Shown here piece by piece: positions 1 through 7,330 of a DNA stretch of 21,043 nt. The DNA is taken from assembly GCA_023426855.1 (NCBI GenBank), contig JAEZBU010000065.1:1-21043 (forward strand), given 5' to 3'. This DNA is from Pseudomonadota bacterium. GTDB taxonomy: Bacteria > Pseudomonadota > Alphaproteobacteria > Rhizobiales > Hyphomicrobiaceae. Every line of letters starts with the position of its first letter. The first letter of the stretch is position 1. The notes beneath the pieces are model-generated. The model was given only the letters and a program-made list of their open reading frames with translations. It was not told the origin of the DNA and searched no databases. The translations under genes and the position numbers were made by a program.

Positions 1-2711
1 GCGCTGTTCCCATAGCCATCGACGAAGTTACCGGAACCTGTGCCACTGGAACTGTTGGCGCTGCCGTAGACCACGTTGCCGGACCACGAACCGCTCGAGC
101 TATTGCCGTCGCCGTCAACCAGATTGCCCGATCCCGTACCGCTGGAGCTATTTCCGCTGCCGTTCACTGCATTGCCGGACAGACTGCCAGAGGTGGAATT
201 CAGGCTGCCCAGGACCGCATTGCCTGATCCCGAGCCGCTGGCGCTATTGCCATCACCCGCCACCGCATTACCCGAACCGGTACCGCTGGAACTGTTGCCG
301 CTGCCGACCACGCCGTTACCGGACAGGCTGCCGGAGGTGGAGTTCAAGCTACCAAACACGAAGTTGCCCGCACCCGTGCCGCTGGCACTGTTCGCATCGC
401 CATCGACGACGTTTCCGGACCCGGTACCGCTGGAGCTATTGCCGCTGCCGAACACGCCGTTACCCGACAAGCTGCCGGAGGTTGAGTTCAAGCTGCCGAA
501 TACGAAGTTGCCGGCGCCCGTACCGCTCGCACTGTTCGCATCGCCGTCGACGACATTGCCCGATCCGGTGCCGCTGGAACTGTTGCCGCTGCCGAACACG
601 CCGTTACCGGACAGACTGCCAGAGGTCGAGTTCAAGCTACCAAACACGAAGTTGCCAGCCCCAGTGCCGCTGGCACTGTTCGCATCGCCATCGACGACGT
701 TTCCGGACCCGGTACCGCTGGAGCTATTCCCGCTGCCGAACACGCCGTTGCCCGACAAGCTGCCCGAGGTTGAGTTCAAGCTACCAAACACGAAGTTGCC
801 CGCGCCCGTACCACTGGCACTGTTGGCATCGCCGTCAACGACGTTGCCGGAGCCGGTACCGCTGGAGCTATTCCCGCTGCCGAACACGCCATTGCCGGAC
901 AGGCTGCCAGAGGTCGAGTTCAGGCTGCCAAATACGAAGTTACCGGCACCCGTGCCGCTAGCGCTGTTCGCGTCGCCATCGACGACATTGCCGGTACCGG
1001 TGCCGCTGGAGCTATTACCGCTGCCAAAAACGCCGTTGCCCGACAGACTGCCCGAGGTTGAGTTCAAGCTACCAAACACGAAGTTGCCTGCACCCGTGCC
1101 GCTAGCGCTGTTCGCGTCGCCATCGACGACATTGCCGGTACCGGTACCGCTCGAACTGTTGCCGCTGCCGAATACGCCGTTGCCGGACAGACTGCCCGAG
1201 GCCGAGTTCAGACTACCGAACACAAAGTTGCCAGCACCCGTACCGCTAGCACTGTTCGCATCGCCATCAACGACATTGCCGGAACCGGTACCGCTGGAGC
1301 TATTCCCACTGCCGAACACGCCGTTGCCGGACAGGCTGCCGGACGTCGAGTTCAAGCTGCCAAACACGAAGTTGCCCGCACCCGTGCCGCTGGCACTATT
1401 CGCGTCGCCATCGACCACGTTACCCGAACCGGTACCGCTGGAACTATTCCCACTGCCGAACACGCCATTGCCGGACAGACTGCCGGACGTCGAGTTCAGG
1501 CTGCCGAACACGAAGTTGCCAGCCCCGGTGCCGCTAGCACTGTTCGCATCGCCGTCAACGACATTGCCGGAGCCGGTACCGCTGGAGCTATTCCCACTGC
1601 CGAACACGCCATTGCCGGACAGGCTGCCAGAGGTCGAGTTCAGGCTGCCTTGCACGACATTACCTGATCCCGTACCCGCCGCCGTATTTGCGTCACCCTC
1701 AACGAAATTGCCCGAGGCGGAACCAAACGCGCTGTTGCCGCTACCCGTGACTGCGTTACCGGCCAGCGTGCCGCTCGCGGTGTTCAGGCTGCCAACCACC
1801 ACGTTGCCGGATCCCGTGCCGGTCGCCGTATTGCCGTCACCCGTCACGCCGTTACCGGACGCTGCGCCGAACGCGCTATTGCCGCTGCCCCTGACGACGT
1901 TGCCCGACAGTGGACCGACTGCACTGTTCAAGTCGCCGTTGACATCATTGCCCGACGCGAAGCCCGCGGCCAGGTTGGCAAAGCCCGCAATGCGATTGCC
2001 CGACAGTGCGCCGTTGGCCGTGTTGCCGTCACCCGTCACACCGTTACCGGACCCTGTGCCGGTCGTCGTATTTCCGCTGCCGTCGACGACATTGCCGGAC
2101 AAGCTTCCGCTGACGGTGTTGTTACTGCCCTGGACATCGTTGCCAGACCCGGAGCCATTGATGCTATTGAAGCTTCCGTTGACGCCGATCCCGGACAGGG
2201 CACCGTAGACAGTGTTGTTGTCACCGGTCATGTTGATGCCCGCAGCGGTGCCTGTGACCGTGTTGTTACTGCCCGTCACAAGCAGACCCGCACCCGCGCC
2301 GATGAAGATGTTCGCCGGGCCGACCGAGCCAACGCCCGCGCCCGCGCCGATGGCCGTCGAACCGACACCGTTCGCGGTTGCACCTGCGCCGAAAGCCGTT
2401 GCGCCCTCACCGACCGACGTTGCAAACAAGCCGCAAGCCGTCCCGGTGACGCCCGTGGTACTCGCTCCGGCGTCGTTGACGCTTAGCGGATTGAGGAACC
2501 CGCTCGAATAAAACGTTACGCCTCCCACGGTTGTTTCGCTTCCCGTTGGACCGCCCTGCACGCATTCAAAGCCAGGTCCATCCGCCGCCTCAGCGCCTGT
2601 CGCGCCGAAACCGTTCGCTGCCAGTCCGAGAGCGATCGCACTGACCGATCCCAGCAAAGAGCTCAGAGCACTGCGCGAATGCGCAGCGCCTCCACGCAGT
2701 TTCGTCGCCAT
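1..2711 (-). CDS. Giant tandem-repeat surface protein, YadA-like/trimeric-autotransporter-type adhesin (partial, 3' end beyond the left edge)
   Basis: Reading the minus strand from the ATG at 2711 gives an open frame that I followed through the leader, head and first repeats and that is in frame at the left edge, so about 903 codons are visible and the C-terminus is missing. A GGAGG lies 5 nt before the ATG. Residues 1-42 form a long signal peptide (basic start, alanine/leucine-rich core, GAEA-A cleavage site). Residues ~98-125 read like YadA/Hep_Hag head repeats (ATAFGAGATANGVGSTAIGA). From about residue 143 come ~47 units of 16 residues with consensus SGN-x-V-x-G-x-x-N-x-x-x-G, whose spaced Asn and Gly suggest stacked beta-roll coils with Asn ladders. 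A surface or secreted adhesive role is inference from this architecture. The membrane anchor that would prove a trimeric autotransporter lies outside the window. Cysteine occurs only before the repeats (in FECV and TACG). Confidence 0.85.
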   Translation of the reverse strand, partial: MATKLRGGAAHSRSALSSLLGSVSAIALGLAANGFGATGAEAADGPGFECVQGGPTGSETTVGGVTFYSSGFLNPLSVNDAGASTTGVTGTACGLFATSVGEGATAFGAGATANGVGSTAIGAGAGVGSVGPANIFIGAGAGLLVTGSNNTVTGTAAGINMTGDNNTVYGALSGIGVNGSFNSINGSGSGNDVQGSNNTVSGSLSGNVVDGSGNTTTGTGSGNGVTGDGNTANGALSGNRIAGFANLAAGFASGNDVNGDLNSAVGPLSGNVVRGSGNSAFGAASGNGVTGDGNTATGTGSGNVVVGSLNTASGTLAGNAVTGSGNSAFGSASGNFVEGDANTAAGTGSGNVVQGSLNSTSGSLSGNGVFGSGNSSSGTGSGNVVDGDANSASGTGAGNFVFGSLNSTSGSLSGNGVFGSGNSSSGTGSGNVVDGDANSASGTGAGNFVFGSLNSTSGSLSGNGVFGSGNSSSGTGSGNVVDGDANSASGTGAGNFVFGSLNSASGSLSGNGVFGSGNSSSGTGTGNVVDGDANSASGTGAGNFVFGSLNSTSGSLSGNGVFGSGNSSSGTGTGNVVDGDANSASGTGAGNFVFGSLNSTSGSLSGNGVFGSGNSSSGTGSGNVVDGDANSASGTGAGNFVFGSLNSTSGSLSGNGVFGSGNSSSGTGSGNVVDGDANSASGTGAGNFVFGSLNSTSGSLSGNGVFGSGNSSSGTGSGNVVDGDANSASGTGAGNFVFGSLNSTSGSLSGNGVFGSGNSSSGTGSGNVVDGDANSASGTGAGNFVFGSLNSTSGSLSGNGVVGSGNSSSGTGSGNAVAGDGNSASGSGSGNAVLGSLNSTSGSLSGNAVNGSGNSSSGTGSGNLVDGDGNSSSGSWSGNVVYGSANSSSGTGSGNFVDGYGNS
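124..1707 (-). repeat. Eleven tandem 144-bp units (3 x 48 bp) inside the adhesin gene
   Basis: The DNA repeats with a 48-bp period, and every third unit is most alike, giving a 144-bp higher-order repeat present about eleven times. On the coding (minus) strand each unit encodes three 16-residue coils of the types SLSGNGVFGSGNSSSG, TGSGNVVDGDANSASG and TGAGNFVFGSLNSTSG. Units differ at scattered, mostly third-codon positions. From about 1708 to 2285 the 48-bp rhythm continues with more diverged coils, so the 124-1707 block looks like the recently amplified part. Units next to one another are similar enough for slipped-strand or recombinational gain and loss. Confidence 0.9.
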
Positions 2712-2879
2712 CCATCCCTCCGCCCGATAAATTGAAGCGGAGAATATCTACATCTTTAGGTTGCATAACATGGATACACTATCGCCACAGTTGAAACATA
2801 AATCAAACTGCACCCAAGGTTGCTCTTGCTGGACTTCCAATTATCTTTTATTTTTGCAAACAGATCGGCCGTTTTCGCA

Positions 2880-2901
2880 TTCCCAGAAATGCAACTGGGA
2901 A
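2880..2901. promoter_or_regulatory. Perfect 7-bp inverted repeat upstream of the adhesin gene
   Basis: TTCCCAG at 2880-2886 and CTGGGAA at 2895-2901 are exact reverse complements with an 8-bp spacer. It lies about 170-190 bp before the adhesin start in an AT-richer leader and could be an operator. No regulator is assignable from sequence. Confidence 0.4.
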
Positions 2902-2928
2902 GATCTCGCATCAACAACCCGAACCGAA

Positions 2929-2945
2929 TGCACGTTTTACGTGCA
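2929..2945. promoter_or_regulatory. Perfect 17-bp dyad TGCACGT-TTT-ACGTGCA upstream of the adhesin gene
   Basis: Seven-base arms with a 3-bp centre, perfectly symmetric, about 220 bp before the adhesin ATG and 34 bp past the GST stop codon. The outer bases TGCAC...GTGCA resemble NtrC-type sites. However, I find no sigma-54 -24/-12 pair between it and the adhesin start, so the cognate regulator is unknown. Confidence 0.4.
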
Positions 2946-2978
2946 GATGATTCGCTCAGCACACGTCAATTTTACAGG

Positions 2979-3608
2979 TCATGTATCGGGGTAATTGCGC
3001 CGCCAGACAGCCCGCAATTCGGGCACTTCATCAGCGGCCTTGGCAATAGCGATCAATCGCGGCGTGTTTGCCGCAAACCAGGCCCGCATCGGGAACCAGT
3101 GGGTCATCGCGCAAACGTAGATGTCCAAAGCTGAAAACCGCGATCCCAGAAACCAGGGCTGCTGTGCATTGGCATCTACCGTGCGCCAAAGGGTTTCCTT
3201 GTAGGCGGACACATTGGTGCGAAAGTCTTCGTGCCCATCTTTATCGGCCACGAACCGCGATGGATTATCGGCCAGCATGAACGTCGGGTAGATGTTGGCC
3301 ACGATGAATACCAGCCAACGCAGGAATTGCGCACGTTCCGGCTCGCCTGGAGCGGGCACCAACTCGTGCCTCCCGGTCACGTCCGCCAAATGCAGCGTGA
3401 TCGCGGCGCTTTCCGTCATGATCTGTCCGTCCGGAAGGATCAGCGTCGGAAGCTGCGTGACCGGATTGATCGTCGACAGCGCCTTGCGTGCCGTCTCGGA
3501 GGTGAACAGATCGCCGGCATCCTCCAGCGCGTAGTCGAGGCCATAGTAGGCCAGCTGAGCTTCGACGATGACCGAACCCCAACCGGGCCGTGCGTATAGC
3601 TTGTACAT
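2979..3608 (-). CDS. Glutathione S-transferase family protein
   Basis: A 209-residue protein with the two-domain GST layout. The N-terminal thioredoxin-like domain has the cis-proline loop TQLPTLIL (Pro54) and the glutathione gamma-glutamyl-binding pair Glu66-Ser67 in ESAAI. The helical C-terminal domain carries the N-capping box and hydrophobic staple, LGSRFSALDIYV at 154-165. Position 10 is Trp rather than the Cys of beta-class enzymes; Ser12 in RPGWGSV may be the nucleophile-stabilising residue. Family knowledge implies glutathione conjugation or reduction in the cytoplasm, but the substrate cannot be predicted. The ATG follows a purine-rich GGAGAGGGA stretch. It is transcribed toward the adhesin gene 267 bp away, with no clear terminator between them. 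Confidence 0.88.
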   Translation of the reverse strand: MYKLYARPGWGSVIVEAQLAYYGLDYALEDAGDLFTSETARKALSTINPVTQLPTLILPDGQIMTESAAITLHLADVTGRHELVPAPGEPERAQFLRWLVFIVANIYPTFMLADNPSRFVADKDGHEDFRTNVSAYKETLWRTVDANAQQPWFLGSRFSALDIYVCAMTHWFPMRAWFAANTPRLIAIAKAADEVPELRAVWRRNYPDT

Positions 3609-3778
3609 CTAAGGTCCCTCTCCTCTCCCGACGCAACATAAGGCATTGTCGGCGCTGTCCAAATTTGTGGCTGCTGCAGGCACAATGCAACCCGGCGTGC
3701 TTTGCTGCCGCCACATCCTGGACGTAGTGTCGATTCGTTTCACCGGCGTACCAATTCGTCAGACTGGGGGGATTCCAT

Positions 3779-4267
3779 ATGACGATTTCCAAAAGGGTGC
3801 TCGGCGTCATTGCGTGCGGATGCACAGCCCTGGCGCTTACAACGGTCGAAAGTGCCGCTCAGGCAGAGATCAAGGTGGGGAGCTTGGTCTGTCATGGCGG
3901 TGGCGGCGTGGGCTACGTGTTCACGTCTCAGAAGTCGTTCCGATGCCGCTTCGAGCCGGTCGGTTCGCGCAGATTGGAGCGCTATTCCGCCACCATCTCA
4001 CGCATCGGCGTGGATGTCGGGGTCACCGGCCCGACGACGCTGGTATGGAGTGTGTTGGCATCGACGGACCAACTCAGGCGTGGCTCGCTGAACGGCGAGT
4101 ATGCAGGCGCGTCCGCGGACGCTTCGATCGCGATCGGTGGCGGCGCCAATCTGCTGGTGGGCGGTTCGCGCGACTCCATCGTGCTTCAGCCGCTCAGCGT
4201 CCAGGGGCAATCCGGCATCAATCTCGCTGTCGGCGTTTCGAATATGTCGCTGCGCTACCGGCGCTGA
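3779..4267 (+). CDS. DUF992 family exported protein
   Basis: A 162-residue protein with a Sec signal peptide (residues 1-29, cleavage at AQA-E). The mature part matches my memory of the DUF992 family common in Rhizobiales: GSLVCHGGGGVGYVFTS near the start, a paired Cys38 and Cys56 likely to form a disulphide in the periplasm, a GVDVGVTGPTTLVWSV core, and the glycine-rich end GGGANLLVGGSRDSIVLQPLSVQG. No enzymatic function is known for the family and none is apparent. The ATG follows a run of G (GGGGGG) at a good Shine-Dalgarno distance. It diverges from the GST gene across a 170-bp spacer and lies 93 bp before the asparaginase gene. Confidence 0.85.
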   Translation: MTISKRVLGVIACGCTALALTTVESAAQAEIKVGSLVCHGGGGVGYVFTSQKSFRCRFEPVGSRRLERYSATISRIGVDVGVTGPTTLVWSVLASTDQLRRGSLNGEYAGASADASIAIGGGANLLVGGSRDSIVLQPLSVQGQSGINLAVGVSNMSLRYRR

Positions 4268-4360
4268 CACGGCGCCAGCTATCTGGTTGACTTTGCGCCT
4301 CTCGCGATCCTCTTGATCGCGGGAGTGCTATTTTGTGGCTTGCCAGGCTCGTGGTGTCCG

Positions 4361-5368
4361 ATGTCTAATCCCGTCCTGATCGAACTGACGCGTGGAAGCC
4401 GGATTGAAAGCTGGCATCGCGGCGCGCTGGCCGTTGCCGACGCAGATGGCCAGCCATCGCTTGCGTTCGGAGACGTCCACGGGCCGGTATTTCCCCGTTC
4501 CGCGATCAAGGCCATCCAGTGCCTGCCGCTCATCGAAAGCGGTGCGGCCGACCGCTATGGCTTCGGCGCCGCCGAGATTGCGTTGGCCTGCGCCTCGCAT
4601 AGCGGCACGGAGCGTCACGTCGCGGTTGCCGGACACATGCTGAAGTGCGCCTGCCTCGATACATCGGCACTCGGCTGCGGCGCGCACGAACCGCTCGGCC
4701 CCGCCGCCGCGCGCAAGCTGATCGAAGCGCGCGAAACCCCGACAGCCCTGCACAACAACTGCTCCGGCAAGCACGCGGGGATGGTCGCCACCGCGCAGCA
4801 TCTCGGCGAGCCGGTCGCGGGTTACCTGAAGCCGGATCATCCGGTCCAGCTTCGCGCCGTCGCGGCATTGCAGGAGTTGACCGGCGAGACCATCGGCGCT
4901 GATCGGGTCGGTATCGACGGCTGCTCGGCCCCGAACTGGGCGGTGAGCCTCACCGGTTTAGCGCGTGCGTTTGCGCGGCTTATCAGCGGCGAAGGGCTAT
5001 CCGTTCAACGGCGTGACGCCGCGCGACGGATTATGCAAGCCTGCTGGGCCGAGCCTGAAATGGTCGCCGGTCCCGGGCGGCTCGACACTGAACTGATGAC
5101 GCGCTTTTCCGGCGCGCTGTTTCTCAAGACCGGCGCGGAGGGTGTCTATTGCGGCGCCATTCCCGGCAGTGGACTGGGCTTTGCGCTGAAGATCGACGAC
5201 GGCGCGAAACGTGCGTCGGAGCTGGCGGTGCAGGCCGCGATCGCGCATCTCCTGCCGGCAGCGCGAGACCTGCCGCTCAGCGCCGTGCTGCCCAATTGGA
5301 ACGGGTTGCCGGCTGCGGAAATCCGCTGCAGCACACCCTATCGCGATGCGCTGTCCAGGCTCGACTAA
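4361..5368 (+). CDS. L-asparaginase II, zinc-dependent Rhizobium etli (ReAV/AnsA) type
   Basis: A 335-residue cytoplasmic enzyme that would hydrolyse L-asparagine to aspartate and ammonia. It belongs to the Asparaginase_II family (PF06089), unrelated to the bacterial type I/II amidohydrolases. All signature residues are visible: Ser47-x-x-Lys50 in PRSAIKA, Ser79 in ASHSG, the zinc ligands Cys134 and Lys137 in NNCSGKH, and Cys188 in GIDGCSAPNWA. Lys256 in LKTGAEG is the likely second catalytic lysine. Numbering from the ATG at 4361 is one less than the published ReAV positions (48, 51, 80, 135, 138, 189), which supports this start over an in-frame TTG at 4313. The Shine-Dalgarno is weak. Converges with the pyroglutamyl peptidase gene, 3 bp between stops. 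Confidence 0.92.
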   Translation: MSNPVLIELTRGSRIESWHRGALAVADADGQPSLAFGDVHGPVFPRSAIKAIQCLPLIESGAADRYGFGAAEIALACASHSGTERHVAVAGHMLKCACLDTSALGCGAHEPLGPAAARKLIEARETPTALHNNCSGKHAGMVATAQHLGEPVAGYLKPDHPVQLRAVAALQELTGETIGADRVGIDGCSAPNWAVSLTGLARAFARLISGEGLSVQRRDAARRIMQACWAEPEMVAGPGRLDTELMTRFSGALFLKTGAEGVYCGAIPGSGLGFALKIDDGAKRASELAVQAAIAHLLPAARDLPLSAVLPNWNGLPAAEIRCSTPYRDALSRLD

Positions 5369-5371
5369 CGA

Positions 5372-6118
5372 TCATCCGACCCTGGCAGGCGGCCGGCCGA
5401 GCGTCGCGCCGATGATTTCCAAACTCCCCTCAATCGTGCGCGCCCACGTCAGCGCTGACGGCATGCCGCGCGCAGGCGGACCCTGCCGTGCCAGTGTCGA
5501 CGGCAGATGCACGAAGCCGTTCTTCATCGGCCATGGTGCCCGGCGCGCCTGTTCGAGAGCGCTATAAAGCACCGCATTGCATAGATATCCGCCGGCATCG
5601 CGCGACAGCACCACCGGCAAGCCGCGATACCGCAGCCGCTGGACAATCAAGTTCGTCGGCACACTCGCAGCCAGGCTTTCCGGTCCTTCCAGCGACAGTG
5701 CCGCAGTATCGGGGAACCATCCGGCAGCATCCGGCAGCCACCGCGCCAGGTTCAGCCCGCGCGTCTCGATGGTGAAGCCGCTTGCCTTGCTGGAAACGCC
5801 GAAATGCAGCGTCACCGACGGCTTAAGCTCCTGGATCATTTCCGCGACCAGTTGCGGCCCAGCGCGCCATTGCGTCGGCAGTACCGCAAACTCGCACCGA
5901 TATCCCGGCCAGCGACGGCGCGCGAGTTCGGCCAATTCCGGCACGAGTTGCGTGGTGGCGTTGTCCGGTACTCCGGGAAACGGCCCGAACCCGGTGATCA
6001 GCAATGTGGGTCGCCTGGCAGCCATACGGAGAAGAATAGCCCCGGACAGGATCGGCAGAAAGAGCAGCGCAGGCGTCCAGCGGTGTCGCACCGGCGCCGA
6101 CGATACAGGCGGACTCAT
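5372..6118 (-). CDS. pcp: Pyroglutamyl-peptidase I family protein (peptidase C15)
   Basis: A 248-residue protein whose residues 32-248 match the C15 cysteine peptidases that remove N-terminal pyroglutamate. TGFGPFPG opens the fold (42-49), and the catalytic triad is readable as Glu118 in TIETRGLN, Cys180 in DAGGYLCN and His204 in FVHLP. Residues 1-31 are extra compared with the family's ~215 residues and contain a hydrophobic stretch (ALLFLPILSGAILL), so either a membrane-anchored form or a start at the ATG at 6025 is possible. The 6018-6118 choice rests on the ATGA overlap with the meaB stop, which suggests translational coupling, while the internal ATG lacks a Shine-Dalgarno. Core assignment is firm; start and cellular location are not. 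Confidence 0.8.
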   Translation of the reverse strand: MSPPVSSAPVRHRWTPALLFLPILSGAILLRMAARRPTLLITGFGPFPGVPDNATTQLVPELAELARRRWPGYRCEFAVLPTQWRAGPQLVAEMIQELKPSVTLHFGVSSKASGFTIETRGLNLARWLPDAAGWFPDTAALSLEGPESLAASVPTNLIVQRLRYRGLPVVLSRDAGGYLCNAVLYSALEQARRAPWPMKNGFVHLPSTLARQGPPARGMPSALTWARTIEGSLEIIGATLGRPPARVG

Positions 6119-7122
6119 GCCTGCAGGTTCATCAGCCGCACCACCGTGTCCACCGCGCGGGTGGCAACCGTCCGCCCATGCCGCACATCATCTTCCAGCC
6201 CTTCGACCTGACGGCGGATCTCAGGGTTCGCCCTTACCGCCGCCAGCAGCCGCTCCTGCAGCATATCACGCATCCACGCGACGGCCTGATCCTGACGGCG
6301 GTTTTGGAACTCGCCGCTTTGCGTCAGCCGATCGCGATGCTCGCGGATCTTGCCCCACATCACGTCCAGGCCGCGGTTCTCGACCGCCGACGCCACAAGC
6401 ACCGGCGGCAGCCAGCTCGCCGACTGGGGCGTAAGGATATTGAGCGCGCTTTGATAGTCGGCCGCGGTGCGGCGGGCGCGGTTCTGGTTGTCGCCATCGG
6501 CCTTGTTGATGACGATCATGTCGGCAATCTCGATGACGCCCTTCTTGATGCCCTGCAGATCGTCGCCGCCACCGGCCAGCATCAGCACCAGGAAGAAATC
6601 CACCATGTCGGCAACGGCCGTCTCGGACTGCCCGACGCCGACCGTCTCGACGATAACCACGTCGAACCCTGCCGCTTCCACCAGAATCATGCTTTCGCGC
6701 GTGCGCCGCGCCACGCCGCCAAGCGTGCCGGCCGTCGGCGAGGGACGGATGAAGGCGTCAGGGTTGGTGGCCAGTCGCGTCATGCGCGTCTTGTCGCCGA
6801 GGATCGAGCCGCCGGTGCGCCGCGAGGTCGGATCGATGGTCAGCACCGCAACGCGATGGCCCTGCGCGATCAAATTGAGGCCGAACTGGTCGATCATCGT
6901 CGATTTACCGACGCCCGGCACACCCGTCACGCCAATGCGCCAGGCGTTGCCAGTGAACGGCAACAGCGCTTGCAGCAGATCCTGGGCATGGCCCGCATCG
7001 GCCTCGCGCGTGCTCTCCACCAGCGTGATGGCGCGCGCAAGAACGGCACGATCACCAGCGCGAATACCCGCGGCCAGCTCATCGACGCTCATGATCGCGC
7101 GACCGGTACGCCCGGATGTCAT
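6115..7122 (-). CDS. meaB: Methylmalonyl-CoA mutase-associated G-protein chaperone MeaB
   Basis: A 335-residue SIMIBI-class GTPase that gates cofactor loading and repair of B12-dependent methylmalonyl-CoA mutase. Visible motifs are the Walker A loop GVPGVGKST at 67-75, DPTSRRTGGSILGDKTRM (98-114), the switch segment ETVGVGQSE (159-167), LAGGGDDLQGIKKG (182-195) and the base-specificity motif NKAD (206-209). The C-terminal helical arm mediates dimerisation in the family. Several starts are in frame: a GGAGG at 7132-7128 sits 5 nt before the ATG at 7122 but only 2 nt before the ATG at 7125 and overlaps the TTG at 7134, so 7122 is preferred. No mutase gene is in the window. It overlaps the downstream pcp by 4 bp. 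Confidence 0.94.
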   Translation of the reverse strand: MTSGRTGRAIMSVDELAAGIRAGDRAVLARAITLVESTREADAGHAQDLLQALLPFTGNAWRIGVTGVPGVGKSTMIDQFGLNLIAQGHRVAVLTIDPTSRRTGGSILGDKTRMTRLATNPDAFIRPSPTAGTLGGVARRTRESMILVEAAGFDVVIVETVGVGQSETAVADMVDFFLVLMLAGGGDDLQGIKKGVIEIADMIVINKADGDNQNRARRTAADYQSALNILTPQSASWLPPVLVASAVENRGLDVMWGKIREHRDRLTQSGEFQNRRQDQAVAWMRDMLQERLLAAVRANPEIRRQVEGLEDDVRHGRTVATRAVDTVVRLMNLQA

Positions 7123-7127
7123 CATTA

Positions 7128-7132
7128 CCTCC
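7128..7132 (-). promoter_or_regulatory. Shine-Dalgarno GGAGG deciding the meaB start
   Basis: On the minus strand GGAGG is followed by TA-ATG-ATG. The spacing (2 nt to the first ATG, 5 nt to the second) favours the second ATG. Confidence 0.7.
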
Positions 7133-7330
7133 AATCAGTTGGGGAGAACTTGGCAAGGATCACGAGTCTCGCCAAGCCCTGACATCCATAGTCTGACAAA
7201 AGTGCCGTCAACAGGCGGCCACAAGCCTCGGCTAGATGCCAACAGGTGTGGACGGAGTGCAGGTTGCAGCAGCCTATTCGCGCTCCTAAAGTGCATCGCG
7301 GTATGCCGTCTTTGAGGGGGACGTCGGATC

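Noticed and set aside
482..961. 159-residue plus ORF rich in Arg, Cys and Ser
   Set aside because: A second shadow of the same repeat DNA; composition is unlike a real protein.
124..1707. CRISPR-like regular repeats
   Set aside because: Units are contiguous with no unique spacers, keep a reading frame and encode protein coils.
76..2208. 710-residue plus-strand ORF rich in Pro, Leu and Val with 48-residue repeats
   Set aside because: It is the antisense of the repeat-encoding minus gene: absence of stops follows from the 48-bp periodicity. It has no Shine-Dalgarno or signal peptide, and the minus frame gives a sensible secreted protein.
2761..2994. Short ORFs on both strands in the adhesin leader
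   Set aside because: No Shine-Dalgarno or family likeness, and they overlap the two dyads and the end of the GST gene.
6178..7182. 334-residue plus ORF opposite meaB
   Set aside because: His/Arg-rich antisense shadow of a well-conserved GTPase.
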